Shown here: positions 43,871 to 52,931 of the stretch, one piece after another
Numbering within the stretch: the first letter of the stretch is position 1
Layout of the letters: each line of letters begins with the position of its first letter
Notes under the pieces: generated by a model
Database searches by the model: none
What the model was told of the DNA's origin: nothing
What the model saw: only the letters and a program-made list of their open reading frames with translations
Assembly (NCBI RefSeq): GCF_000769915.1
Contig: NZ_JRLV01000025.1
Span: 1 to 57,583, forward strand
Direction of reading: 5' to 3'
Length of the DNA stretch: 57,583 nucleotides
From: Flavobacterium beibuense F44-8
Lineage (GTDB): Bacteria; Bacteroidota; Bacteroidia; Flavobacteriales; Flavobacteriaceae
Position numbers and translations under genes: made by a program

Positions 43871-44800
43871 TTAACCAAAAGATATTACCGCCAGCAACGC
43901 TGCCACACTTGTAGCTACCCACAACAGCACACCCTGTACAAAAGGTTTTACCCCCACAGCCAGTAATACCTCCCTGCTTAACGAACTTCCTATTAAAAAC
44001 AGGGTAAGTGTTAACCCTGCCTTTGCAGCTGTTACTATATAAGGCGCTGCCAACTGTATTACAGGTAAATAAGTATTGGCAAGCATAACCAGTACAAACA
44101 ACCCAATGAAATACGGAATTTTAACCTTGGCATCTTTAGTTTTAAATGCCATAGCCGAAAGAAAAGCGACAGGTATTATCCAAAGGGCTCGAGCCAGTTT
44201 TACCGTAGTGGCTACCTCCAGTGCTTTTGTTCCATAACTACCTGCTGCACCAACTACCGAACTGGTATCGTGTATGGCTATGGCACTCCACAGTCCAAAC
44301 TGCTGCTGACTCAAACCAAGCAAATGCCCTATTACCGGAAATAAAAACAGTGCAGCCGAATTAAGGATGAATACCACACCAAGTGCTACAGATATTTGTT
44401 TTTTCCCGGCCTTTATAACCGGAGATACCGCCGCAATGGCACTACCCCCACAAATAGCTGTACCCGATGCTATAAGGTAAGATGTTTTTCTGTCGGTTTT
44501 AAAAACCTTACCCAGTACATAGCCTAAAAGTAAAGTACCCGCTATGGAGCAAACAGCAAACAGAATCCCTTCACTACCGGCTTTAAGCGCACTACCGGCA
44601 TTCATACCAAACCCCAGCCCCACTACTGATGCCTGCAATAAATAATGGGTAGCCTTTGCGCTCTGCTTTTTAAACGGATTCCCAGCTGTCCATGCCAGTA
44701 CTATACCTAACAATAATGCTGCTGGAGGACTACCCCACGGACTAAGGCAAAACAGTATGGCAATTACAAACAGTGGCTTATTTATATTTTGGAATATCAT
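43871..44800 (-). CDS. YeiH-family (UPF0324) putative sulfate/sulfite exporter
   Basis: 309 residues with about nine membrane segments. Family markers: LLLGIVLAWTAGNPFKKQSA, VVGLGFGMNAGSALKAGSEG, SYLIASGTAICGGSAIAAVS and AIHDTSSVVGAAGSYGTKAL. YeiH proteins are inner-membrane transporters linked to sulfite or sulfonate stress; the substrate is not firmly known. It lies 74 bases after a LysR-type gene on the same strand, the same pairing as yeiE-yeiH in enterobacteria, which suggests control by that regulator. Confidence 0.88.
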   Translation of the reverse strand: MIFQNINKPLFVIAILFCLSPWGSPPAALLLGIVLAWTAGNPFKKQSAKATHYLLQASVVGLGFGMNAGSALKAGSEGILFAVCSIAGTLLLGYVLGKVFKTDRKTSYLIASGTAICGGSAIAAVSPVIKAGKKQISVALGVVFILNSAALFLFPVIGHLLGLSQQQFGLWSAIAIHDTSSVVGAAGSYGTKALEVATTVKLARALWIIPVAFLSAMAFKTKDAKVKIPYFIGLFVLVMLANTYLPVIQLAAPYIVTAAKAGLTLTLFLIGSSLSREVLLAVGVKPFVQGVLLWVATSVAALLAVISFG

Positions 44801-44874
44801 AACCTTTAATTATTTAACAAAACAAAGTTCTGCTTAAATAAAAGGCTAAAGAAATTGTTTTTAGTAATGAGTTA

Positions 44875-45768
44875 TTACCTAAAGTTATAATGAAGTGCAA
44901 AATCCATAAAAACCGACTGTAGTTGTTTTTCGGTGCCGTGCTTCTGGATAAAGAACAAATCTCTGTTTATATTGAGTCCTTTTATGTCCATTATAGAAAA
45001 GCGTCCCTGCTTAAGTTCATTATAAACCGAATAGACCGATAGGAAAGCCCCTGTATCACTATTGGCAATGTACTGTTTCATAGCCTCGGTACTTTCCATT
45101 CGCATTTCAATAGTAAGGTCAGCGAGTTTCATTTTATGTTTTGCCAGTGCATTAGCAATAACATCCAGTGTGCCCGATCCGGGTTCGCGCATTAATAAGG
45201 GTAACTGTGTTAGTTCGGTTAATGAAATGCTTTGTTTTTTAAGTAACCCATGTTTCTCCCTTACTACAAGCACCAGTTCATCCTTAAGGAAAGGAATATA
45301 TTTAAACGATGTGTTTTTAAACGAACCTTCGGTAACGCCAAGGTCAATCTCATCGTGCTCCATGGAAGCCTCTATGCGCTCGGTATTATGAATATGGAGT
45401 TCGGGTTGTATATTAGGATATCGCTTTTTAAAAGCAGCCAAAACAGGCGGTAATATATACTGTGCAATAGTCGTACTGGCACCTACTCTTAGTATACCTT
45501 CCTGCTTATTGCCAAAACCTTTCATGTCAAGCTCCAAATCATGGTGCAGGGTAAAAAGTTTTTCGGTGTGTTGCAAAAGCAGTTCTCCCGCCGGGGTAAG
45601 TTTAATTTTAGTACCGTTGCGTTCAAAAAGCATTACATTAAAATGCTTTTCTATTTCGTTTATATGTTTGGTTACAGCGGGTTGGGTTATATACAGTTCG
45701 GCAGCGGCTTTGGTAAAGCTTAGCCTTTTTGCCGTTGTATTAAAAACCTTTAGCCTAAAATCAAACAT
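44875..45768 (-). CDS. LysR-type transcriptional regulator
   Basis: 297 residues, normal for the family. N-terminal winged HTH (KVFNTTAKRLSFTKAAAELY, ITQPAVTKHINEIEKHFNVM, LFERNGTKIKLTPAG), then a periplasmic-binding-like effector domain (LRVGASTTIAQYILPPVLAA, LPLLMREPGSGTLDVIANAL). The effector domain resembles the CysB/CbbR/YeiE group. The ATG overlaps the stop of the upstream ferredoxin gene (TAATG), so the two are translationally coupled. The likely target is the downstream YeiH gene. Confidence 0.9.
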   Translation of the reverse strand: MFDFRLKVFNTTAKRLSFTKAAAELYITQPAVTKHINEIEKHFNVMLFERNGTKIKLTPAGELLLQHTEKLFTLHHDLELDMKGFGNKQEGILRVGASTTIAQYILPPVLAAFKKRYPNIQPELHIHNTERIEASMEHDEIDLGVTEGSFKNTSFKYIPFLKDELVLVVREKHGLLKKQSISLTELTQLPLLMREPGSGTLDVIANALAKHKMKLADLTIEMRMESTEAMKQYIANSDTGAFLSVYSVYNELKQGRFSIMDIKGLNINRDLFFIQKHGTEKQLQSVFMDFALHYNFR

Positions 45769-46034
45769 TATTCTTTTATAAAGTATTGGTTAACTATCTC
45801 CTTAACGCCTTTTTCATTTACTTCTGCCAGCCATACATTTTGGGGTTGCAGGCATATTACAGGAGCCTGTTTGCAGTTATCGGTACATTCCATTCGTACA
45901 ATATCCACATCTTTTTTTAGTCCGGCCTCCTTAAGTTCCTCCTTAAAACATTTGCGTAACGATTTGTTGTAGCGGCCGCATTTTTTTCCGTCACACATAA
46001 AAATAACCTTTTCAGGAGCATCAATCTTTTTCAT
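45768..46034 (-). CDS. Thioredoxin-like [2Fe-2S] ferredoxin
   Basis: 88 residues from the ATG at 46034, starting MKKIDAPEKVIFMCDGKKCG; an upstream in-frame ATG would add 23 residues with no conservation. Four cysteines in the NuoE/thioredoxin-like [2Fe-2S] arrangement: C-x4-C in FMCDGKKCGRYNKS and C-x3-C in RMECTDNCKQAPVICLQPQN. A cytosolic electron carrier. Its stop overlaps the LysR start, so it heads a ferredoxin-LysR-YeiH unit; a TATTTTTG -7 element lies at 46071-46064. Confidence 0.85.
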   Translation of the reverse strand: MKKIDAPEKVIFMCDGKKCGRYNKSLRKCFKEELKEAGLKKDVDIVRMECTDNCKQAPVICLQPQNVWLAEVNEKGVKEIVNQYFIKE

Positions 46035-46106
46035 CGGGTTAACATTGTAACAGTTTATCAGTACAAAAATACTACTTATATTTACATCAAACAGATAATA
46101 CAACCA

Positions 46107-47168
46107 ATGAAAAAAAAGATAATACTGAGTATACTCCTTTTAGTCCAAATACTGATAGTTAACCTGTTATCTTTTTTTCCTGATTTTGTAGAACGTTATT
46201 ACAGTAACGGGCTCTACCAGTACATCTCTAAAGGTTCACGTGTATTTTTCGGGCTTTTTGGCTTTTCAATAGGCGATATTATTTATGGTATTGTTATTTT
46301 TTTCATTATCAGATGGATTTGGAAAACCCGAAAAACATGGCGACAGCAATACAAAAACAATATACTTACCGTGCTTAGTTTCTGTTCGGTTTTCTATTTT
46401 TTGTTCTACCTGCTTTGGGCGACCAACTATCACAGAGTTCCGCTGAATGAAAAAATGGGCTTTGAAAAAAAATACACTGAAGAAGAACTTGTATCGTTTA
46501 CCGAACGCCTTATAACCAAGGCTAACCAAATGCACCTTCAAATTGTGAAAAACGACAGTACCAAAGTGGTTAACCCTTATACAGTAAAACAAATATATGG
46601 TAAGGCCCTTAACGGATATAATAAACTGGCACAAATCTATCCTGACTTTACCTACAAAAAGGAAAGTGTAAAATCGTCTTTAATAAGTACGCCCCTATCC
46701 TATATGGGCTTTGGCGGATACCTTAACCCTTTTACTAACGAGGCTCAGGTAAACTACAATCTGCCGTTATACAACTACCCTACAACTACCTGCCACGAAA
46801 TGTCGCATCAGTTGGGTTATGCCAGTGAGAGTGAGGCTAATTTCATAGGCTATATGGCTTCAATACATAATACCGACCTTTATTTTAAATATTCGGGTTA
46901 CGTATTTGCTTTAAAATACTGCATGAGGAATATAGAAAAACTGGATGAGGAAAAAGCCGAAAGCATGCTGCCGTTAATCAATAAGGGCATACTGCTTAAT
47001 TTTGAAGAAAGCCATCAGTTTAACGATCGTTACTCCTCATTTATAGAGGTTATTTTTAAAGGTTTTTATGATAACTACCTGAAATTAAACCATCAAAAGG
47101 ACGGACTTGAAACCTACAGCAAGTTTGTAGGCTACCTTGTTAACTACTACAAAGAAAAAGATTTGTAA
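46107..47168 (+). CDS. DUF3810 membrane zincin-like protein
   Basis: 353 residues. Three N-terminal membrane segments (LSILLLVQILIVNLLSFF, GDIIYGIVIFFIIRWIW, NILTVLSFCSVFYFLFYLLW), then a large domain. TTCHEMSHQLGYASESEANF carries HExxH at 230-234 followed by a Glu 12 residues on, the arrangement of a zinc metallopeptidase (His-His-Glu). Substrate unknown; membrane-anchored with the catalytic domain probably in the periplasm. Divergent from the ferredoxin gene, 72 bases away. The RNA polymerase sigma gene begins 40 bases downstream. Confidence 0.88.
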   Translation: MKKKIILSILLLVQILIVNLLSFFPDFVERYYSNGLYQYISKGSRVFFGLFGFSIGDIIYGIVIFFIIRWIWKTRKTWRQQYKNNILTVLSFCSVFYFLFYLLWATNYHRVPLNEKMGFEKKYTEEELVSFTERLITKANQMHLQIVKNDSTKVVNPYTVKQIYGKALNGYNKLAQIYPDFTYKKESVKSSLISTPLSYMGFGGYLNPFTNEAQVNYNLPLYNYPTTTCHEMSHQLGYASESEANFIGYMASIHNTDLYFKYSGYVFALKYCMRNIEKLDEEKAESMLPLINKGILLNFEESHQFNDRYSSFIEVIFKGFYDNYLKLNHQKDGLETYSKFVGYLVNYYKEKDL

Positions 47169-47208
47169 CAAAGTGTAACAATTTTACATTTTGGTATACC
47201 AATGCATT

Positions 47209-47703
47209 ATGGGATCAGATTTAGAAAGGTCATTTGTCGAACAGTTACAGGAAAATCAAAACCTGATACACAAAATTTGTAGGCTCTACACAGATAGTGA
47301 AGATGCCCACAAAGACCTTTTCCAGGAGATTACCATACAACTCTGGAAAGCCTTTCCGCAATTTAGAGGCGATTCTAAATTCACTACCTGGGCTTATCGC
47401 GTGGGGCTTAATACTGCCATTACCCTATACAGGAAAAAGTCTAAAACCATAAATACTATTGAGTTTAACAGTACCATACACAAGGTAAACCAGGAAGAAT
47501 ACAATTATGAAGAGGAAGAACACATTAAGCTGCTTTACCAGGCGGTGCATCAGCTTAACGATATAGAAAAAGCCCTTGTATTTATGTACCTCGAAGACAA
47601 AGATTATGGAGAGATTGCCGAAACGCTGGGTATTAGCGAGGTAAATGCAAGGGTGAAAATGAACAGAATTAAAGGGAAACTGAAAAAAATATTAAATCCG
47701 TAA
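47209..47703 (+). CDS. ECF RNA polymerase sigma factor
   Basis: 164 residues from the ATG at 47209; a TTG at 47191 is rejected. Region 2: LIHKICRLYTDSEDAHKDLF, QEITIQLWKAFPQFRGDSKF, TTWAYRVGLNTAITLYRKK. Region 4: LNDIEKALVFMYLEDKDYGE, IAETLGISEVNARVKMNRIK. Group IV (extracytoplasmic function) sigma. It is the first gene of a three-gene unit; the second gene (12 bases downstream) is a membrane protein that could be its anti-sigma factor, though no known anti-sigma motif is visible. A TACATTTTG-like -7 precedes the gene. Confidence 0.92.
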   Translation: MGSDLERSFVEQLQENQNLIHKICRLYTDSEDAHKDLFQEITIQLWKAFPQFRGDSKFTTWAYRVGLNTAITLYRKKSKTINTIEFNSTIHKVNQEEYNYEEEEHIKLLYQAVHQLNDIEKALVFMYLEDKDYGEIAETLGISEVNARVKMNRIKGKLKKILNP

Positions 47704-47715
47704 TAAGGATATAAA

Positions 47716-48357
47716 ATGGACGTATTAGATAAATTAAAAAACGACTGGAATAAAAACGGCGACCGTTATCCGAAGATTTCTGAGAATGAGATCTATGCCA
47801 TGCTGCACAGAAGGTCTTCTTCCATAGTAAAATGGATATTGCTTATCAGTATCATTGAATTTGCGTTTTTCTTAACGCTTACATTTATGCTGAATGATAC
47901 TCCAAGCGCAAAATCAATAGTAGAGTTTATAGGCACTTCATTAAATACGGTTTTTGGTGCTATAGATATGGGTATAAACCTTGTTTTTATGTATCTGTTT
48001 TATGTTAATTACAAAAAAATAACGAATACAGACACAGTGAAAAACCTGATGTCTAATATTTTAAAAACAAGAAAAATTGTATCACGATATATTTTTATTA
48101 AATTGGCATACACAGTCGTAATGTCTTTAGTAGTACTATTGATACTGTATTATAACGACCCAGAATGGCTGGCTACTTTCCATAACTATGAAGAACATGG
48201 TAAAAGTGTACAGGCAACACTGGTTTACTTTATAGGTGGTATTATTGGAGTATCACTTATAGTTACCGTATTATGGCTGTTCTATAAACTTATATATGGT
48301 ATCCTGCTTAAACGACTTAACAAAAACTATCAGGAGCTTAAAAAAATAGAGATATAA
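47716..48357 (+). CDS. Membrane protein, possible anti-sigma partner
   Basis: 213 residues. The cytosolic N-terminus MDVLDKLKNDWNKNGDRYPK, then SENEIYAMLHRRSSSIVKW, is typical of proteins encoded next to ECF sigma genes in Bacteroidota. Four membrane segments follow (ILLISIIEFAFFLTLTFML, TVFGAIDMGINLVFMYLFYV, FIKLAYTVVMSLVVLLILYY, YFIGGIIGVSLIVTVLWLFY). A short charged tail ends the protein. The anti-sigma role rests on position only. Confidence 0.78.
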   Translation: MDVLDKLKNDWNKNGDRYPKISENEIYAMLHRRSSSIVKWILLISIIEFAFFLTLTFMLNDTPSAKSIVEFIGTSLNTVFGAIDMGINLVFMYLFYVNYKKITNTDTVKNLMSNILKTRKIVSRYIFIKLAYTVVMSLVVLLILYYNDPEWLATFHNYEEHGKSVQATLVYFIGGIIGVSLIVTVLWLFYKLIYGILLKRLNKNYQELKKIEI

Positions 48358-48364
48358 CAATACA

Positions 48365-49219
48365 ATGAAGAAGATTTTATTTGCCATTATTGCCTTATTT
48401 ACCATTGGAGCCAGTGCCCAAAAACTGGACAAATCATTACTTTGGAAAATAACCGGTAACGGCATTAAACAACCTTCTTACCTGTTTGGCACCATGCATA
48501 TTACCTGTGATGCCACACTAGACGAAAATGTACTTACCGCTCTGGATAGTACCCGTCAGCTTTATCTTGAAATGGATATGGATGATCCTGCTCTAAAATC
48601 AGAAATGATGAAGGGTATGATGATGAAAGACGGCAAAAAAATCAGTACCATGGTAAAGGAAGAAGACTTTGCCGTGCTGGACACCTTCTTTAAAAAAGAA
48701 CTGGGCGTTTCCGTTAAACTAATGGATAACCTAAAGCCTGCCCTTATAAGCATGTCCCTTATCGCTAAAATGATTGACTGCCCTTTGCAATCTTACGAAG
48801 AAGAGCTTATGAAAATTACCCATGAGCAGAAAGAGGAAGTTTACGGACTGGAAACCATAGAAGAACAAATGGCTGTTTTTGACCAGGTACCTTATGAGGT
48901 TCAGGTGGAAGAACTGGTAAAAACCGCAAAAGATAACATGGAACACGATAAGGTTGAATTCCAAAAGGTAATGGAGGTATATAATTCCAAAGACCTTAAT
49001 GAGATTATGAAGGCCATGAACGAATCTGAGAATAAGATATATGGCGATAATGATGATATCTTATTAACCAACCGCAACAAAAACTGGATTCCTAAAATAG
49101 AAGAAATTGCTAAAACAACTCCTACCTTTTTTGCCGTTGGTGCTGCCCACCTTGGCGGAAAAGAAGGTGTTATTATGCTTTTACGCAAAAAAGGCTATAC
49201 TGTAGAGGCTGTAAAATAA
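48365..49219 (+). CDS. TraB/GumN family protein
   Basis: 284 residues. Signal peptide MKKILFAIIALFTIGASAQ. TraB/GumN markers: the first GTMH motif in KQPSYLFGTMHITCDATLDE, a mid-region ETIEEQMAVFDQVPYE and the second GxxHL motif near the end (FFAVGAAHLGGKEGVIMLLR, then KKGYTVEAV). Family members of this type are predicted metal-dependent hydrolases; the reaction is not established here. It is the third gene of the sigma operon, 7 bases after the membrane protein. Confidence 0.88.
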   Translation: MKKILFAIIALFTIGASAQKLDKSLLWKITGNGIKQPSYLFGTMHITCDATLDENVLTALDSTRQLYLEMDMDDPALKSEMMKGMMMKDGKKISTMVKEEDFAVLDTFFKKELGVSVKLMDNLKPALISMSLIAKMIDCPLQSYEEELMKITHEQKEEVYGLETIEEQMAVFDQVPYEVQVEELVKTAKDNMEHDKVEFQKVMEVYNSKDLNEIMKAMNESENKIYGDNDDILLTNRNKNWIPKIEEIAKTTPTFFAVGAAHLGGKEGVIMLLRKKGYTVEAVK

Positions 49220-49404
49220 CCTGTATTTCAAATCACTTATTAAAGGTTTTCAGTAACATAACAGCTGTAAAAGTTGTAATGGCATTTTTTTTGATATTAA
49301 TGCCAAAAAATTGCTCAAATAAACCAAACCAAACTTCGTAACCTTATTGTTTAGGGATTGCCCTCCCTCTCAATTATTTTACGATACCAAAAAACCAACA
49401 CCTT

Positions 49405-51513
49405 ATGAAACCAATTTTAACCTCAATCCTTTTAACTTTCTCGGTATTTCTCTATGCTCAGGATAAAACTGCTAACGACTCTATAAAAAAAATGGAAACC
49501 GAACTGGATGAAGTAGTACTGGAGAAAAAGAAAAAAGCAGTTGAACGACAGGCCGATCGTGTAATATTTGACTTTTCCGAACAATCACACCTTAACTCAG
49601 GGATGTTGCTTGACGGACTTAAAAAATTACCGGGACTTATCGTTTCAGACGTTGCGGGAATGATGTACCAAGGTAAAGGGCTACAGGTATACATGGACGG
49701 ACGCCCGCTTAATATTTACAGTCAGGATCTAACAACTTACCTTGAAGGGATACCGGGAAACACCATTGAAAAAGTAGAGATCATTACGCATCCGGGAGCC
49801 GAGTTCCCTGCCACATCGGGCGGTGCAATTATTAATATTGTATCTTCAAAAAAATCTCAAAAATACCTTAGTGCCACCTACTCTAACGGATACGGATACA
49901 CTAAATATGATAATTCAAGACACCGGTTTAACAACAGCCTTACGCTAAACTCGGGCAACAGCCTGTTTAACTGGCAAATAAATGCGGGTCAAAGCTATAC
50001 TGAAAGCTATCAGTCCAGCGAATTTTTTAGTCCTGATTATTTAATTTCCCGAAATACAAACGACAGAAACAATCGCTACTACTACCTTAAAACAGGCTTG
50101 AAGTTTGATTTTAAAATGGACAGGCTACTTGTTAACTACGATATAACTACCAATAATTCTTCCTCTTATATCAATGCAGTAGGAGATGGTTTTATATCGG
50201 ACGATAAAGGGAAAACCAAAAACTTTTATAATGATGTAATGCTTACCTATCAAAAGCGTTTTGAAGACCCTTTTAAAAAGCTTGATTTCCGTGTAAACTA
50301 CAATAACAATAACGGTAATTTTGATCAGGATTCAAGGTTAAACGATAATATTGTTTTGAATAACGATAGTGATCAGGACTTCTATCAGTTTAAAACCGAT
50401 TACTCCCAACAGTTGGAGTTTCTAGATAAAACAAAAATAAGTGCAGGTGCCCTTGCCGACAGATTGGATTTTGAGGCTAAAAGTTTTGGCAATACAAATC
50501 TTGACTATTCGCGTACCACATTAGGTTTTTATGCCGAAGGTCATGCCAACTATAAAAACTTTGAGTTTATTGTAGGGAGCAGGCTGGAATCTTACGATAT
50601 TCATGGTACTTCCGGTAGCGATGACCTGATACCATTTAAACAAACCCGATTTTTCCCAAATGCACTTGTACAGTATAATGTAATGCCACAAATACATGTA
50701 AATGCCAGTTATAACAAAAAGATAAGGCTGCCTAATACATCGGCATTAAACCCTAACAATACAAGCTACCAAAACCCTAATCTTGGTTCGTTTGGTAACC
50801 CGTTCCTGCAACCTACTATTTACAACAACTACGAGCTGGAACTTAACGCATTTGAGTACTTTTTTATAAACTACTCTATAACCGATGCCAATAACCAAAT
50901 TATAAGCAGAGTCGTTACTACTGATAATGGTGCTGCCATTACAAATGAAAACGTGGATAATGCTACCATATATAACTTTAACTTTGGTATCCCTATACCT
51001 TATATGCTTTTTACAAAAGGTTTAAAGAAAACACTGGAGTTTGATTTTAACCCCGATGAGATTAACTTCCTTTTCATATATGTAGGAAATCAGAAAAACA
51101 TAATACCGGGGCTTGATACCAAAAGTGTTTGGAACCTTAACCTTACTTCACAAATTATACTTCCTGCTAAGGTTAAGTTTACGGCTTCTTACGGAACAAC
51201 AAACACAGGGGGGTACTATAACTATTATGTAGTTGATAAGCCTCTTAACCAAAGGGTTGATTTAACTTTCTCCAAAAAGTTCCTGTCAGACAACCTTTCG
51301 GTATCGCTATATGTAAACGATTTATTTAATACCGTTCACCAAAACCTTAGTATTGCTCAAACCGACCTGATATATAACAGCCGATATGACTCACGAAGAG
51401 TGGGGTTTTCGCTTAGTTATAAAATACCAAGTAAAAACAAACAGGCTAAGGAAGAAGGTAACATATTGAATAGTGTGCCTACTAATGATGAGCAAAATAC
51501 AATAGGTAATTAA
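49405..51513 (+). CDS. TonB-dependent-receptor-like outer-membrane beta-barrel protein
   Basis: 702 residues. Signal peptide MKPILTSILLTFSVFLYAQ, a plug domain (DELDEVVLEKKKKAVERQAD, GMLLDGLKKLPGLIVSD, then VYMDGRPLNIYSQDLTTYLE and VEIITHPGAEFPATSGGAII), and a long barrel of alternating strands ending in YDSRRVGFSLSYKIPSK. This is the OMP_b-brl_3 type common in Bacteroidota; the N-terminal carboxypeptidase-regulatory-like domain found in many relatives is missing. No SusD partner, so the substrate is unknown. A small membrane-protein gene follows 12 bases later. Confidence 0.85.
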   Translation: MKPILTSILLTFSVFLYAQDKTANDSIKKMETELDEVVLEKKKKAVERQADRVIFDFSEQSHLNSGMLLDGLKKLPGLIVSDVAGMMYQGKGLQVYMDGRPLNIYSQDLTTYLEGIPGNTIEKVEIITHPGAEFPATSGGAIINIVSSKKSQKYLSATYSNGYGYTKYDNSRHRFNNSLTLNSGNSLFNWQINAGQSYTESYQSSEFFSPDYLISRNTNDRNNRYYYLKTGLKFDFKMDRLLVNYDITTNNSSSYINAVGDGFISDDKGKTKNFYNDVMLTYQKRFEDPFKKLDFRVNYNNNNGNFDQDSRLNDNIVLNNDSDQDFYQFKTDYSQQLEFLDKTKISAGALADRLDFEAKSFGNTNLDYSRTTLGFYAEGHANYKNFEFIVGSRLESYDIHGTSGSDDLIPFKQTRFFPNALVQYNVMPQIHVNASYNKKIRLPNTSALNPNNTSYQNPNLGSFGNPFLQPTIYNNYELELNAFEYFFINYSITDANNQIISRVVTTDNGAAITNENVDNATIYNFNFGIPIPYMLFTKGLKKTLEFDFNPDEINFLFIYVGNQKNIIPGLDTKSVWNLNLTSQIILPAKVKFTASYGTTNTGGYYNYYVVDKPLNQRVDLTFSKKFLSDNLSVSLYVNDLFNTVHQNLSIAQTDLIYNSRYDSRRVGFSLSYKIPSKNKQAKEEGNILNSVPTNDEQNTIGN

Positions 51514-51525
51514 TTAGTACAGAAA

Positions 51526-52053
51526 ATGGCCAACTTATTAAACGAAGATGAGTTTGAAGTTAATCTAAAATGGCAGGATTTTAAAAAGTATTATGTTGCT
51601 ATATTTTTACTTATTATGGCCTTAACACCTTTAATCTTTTTAATAAGGTGGCTTACAGGTGTATCTGAAACGCTAAGAGACCTGCTTATTTATATTACAG
51701 TTTTTATACCTTTTGCTACCCTTGTAACATTTCCTGTTTTTATGTTCAGACGCTCTAAACGGGCTCCTTTACTAAACAGTAAGCTAATTGCTAAAAGTCT
51801 TGCAATACTTGTTACCTGTTGGTTTTTGGCTGGAGTATTTTTAATAAGGCTATTTAATTTTATTATGCGTATTGAATATTATGGGTCGGCAAATATAGAT
51901 TTATATGACCTCCCCCGTGATTTGTTAGGGTTTGCTATACTATTATTAGTAATACAGGCTATCGCTTTTTTAGTACTGTTCCCAATATCATTTCTACTCA
52001 ACAAATACTTCCCTTGGGAGTTACCCAATAAAAACAAAAAAGAGGCTAAATAG
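51526..52053 (+). CDS. Hypothetical inner-membrane protein
   Basis: 175 residues with four membrane segments (YVAIFLLIMALTPLIFLI, LLIYITVFIPFATLVTF, LAILVTCWFLAGVFLIRLF, LGFAILLLVIQAIAFLVLF). N-terminus MANLLNEDEFEVNLKWQDFK. No family recognised. It is 12 bases after the TonB-type gene and probably in its operon. The last codons and stop form part of the terminator stem at 52036-52063. Confidence 0.7.
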   Translation: MANLLNEDEFEVNLKWQDFKKYYVAIFLLIMALTPLIFLIRWLTGVSETLRDLLIYITVFIPFATLVTFPVFMFRRSKRAPLLNSKLIAKSLAILVTCWFLAGVFLIRLFNFIMRIEYYGSANIDLYDLPRDLLGFAILLLVIQAIAFLVLFPISFLLNKYFPWELPNKNKKEAK

Positions 52054-52063
52054 CCTCTTTTTT
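52036..52063. terminator. Terminator overlapping the end of the 51526 gene
   Basis: AAAAAAGAGGCTA-AA-TAGCCTCTTTTTT. Perfect arms with A and T flanks, so it can work on both strands; it contains the stop codon of the plus-strand gene. Confidence 0.9.
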
Positions 52064-52081
52064 GTTTATGTAAGTAAGTGG

Positions 52082-52885
52082 TTAATAATCCCACTGTCGT
52101 TTTTTATTCAGTTCTTCCTGTGCTTCCAGCTCTTCGGCTGGTATTACCTTAAGGAAAGACGGATGCTGCTCTATGGCAAATTCAATTTTCTCAACAATTT
52201 CATCTATTGTTTCGTTTTCATAATCAATATCAAGCGGCTCTTTAATGATAAACGACTGCAGTATACCTTTCTTTTTCATTCTAAGTCCCTTTTTATCAAA
52301 CGAACGTCTAAATCCGTCAATAACAATAGGTACTACAATAGGCTTGTGTTGTTTAATAATATGGGCCGTACCCTTACGGATAGGCTTAAACGGTTTTGTA
52401 GTTCCCTGCGGGAAGGTAATAACCCAACCATCATCTAAGGCTATCTTGATATTCTCTGTATCGTTTGGATTTACATCACGCTTAATCTCCTCCCCTTTTG
52501 CTCTCCAGGTACGCTCTACCGTAATAGCGCCGGCATAGGCAAGTATTCTTGGCAACAGGCCTGACTTCATGGTTTCCTTAGCTGCTACATAATAAATATT
52601 AAGCTTAGGATGCCACAGGTATCCTACATTCTTAATGCTGTCTACCCTACCCTTAAGGCTGGCATTAAACACATGGAACATAGCTACCACATCGGCAAAA
52701 TAAGTTTGGTGATTAGATATAAAAAGAACATTGGTTTCCGGTAATGCTTTTATAATTTCCGATCCTTCTATCTGCAGCTCGTTAAAACCTCTGTAGCGTC
52801 TGTGAGTCATTACGCCAAAAAGTCTTATAAGCCATCTTTTTAAAAATAATATATGTCCAAACGGATTTGTTTTAAATAAACCCAT
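52082..52885 (-). CDS. PlsC-like acyltransferase with variant motifs
   Basis: 267 residues. The acyltransferase fold is marked by ETNVLFISNHQTYFADVVAM, GAITVERTWRAKGEEIKRD and VITFPQGTTKPFKPIRKGTA, then HKPIVVPIVIDG. The family normally acylates lysophosphatidic acid. Motif I is usually NHxxxxD; here the Asp is one residue further (H-x5-D). Motif III is FPQGTT rather than FPEGTR. Both changes may be typical of a Bacteroidota subgroup. Membrane-associated by the hydrophobic N-terminus. A TAATTTTG -7 element lies at 52917-52910. Confidence 0.85.
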   Translation of the reverse strand: MGLFKTNPFGHILFLKRWLIRLFGVMTHRRYRGFNELQIEGSEIIKALPETNVLFISNHQTYFADVVAMFHVFNASLKGRVDSIKNVGYLWHPKLNIYYVAAKETMKSGLLPRILAYAGAITVERTWRAKGEEIKRDVNPNDTENIKIALDDGWVITFPQGTTKPFKPIRKGTAHIIKQHKPIVVPIVIDGFRRSFDKKGLRMKKKGILQSFIIKEPLDIDYENETIDEIVEKIEFAIEQHPSFLKVIPAEELEAQEELNKKRQWDY

Positions 52886-52909
52886 AGTTTTTTTCTAAAG
52901 TACGAACTG

Positions 52910-52917
52910 CAAAATTA
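52910..52917 (-). promoter_or_regulatory. -7 element TAATTTTG of the acyltransferase gene
   Basis: TAnnTTTG match 25 bases before the ATG, in the gap behind the Nudix gene; no clear -33. Confidence 0.45.
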
Positions 52918-52931
52918 CAAAATCGTCGGCA

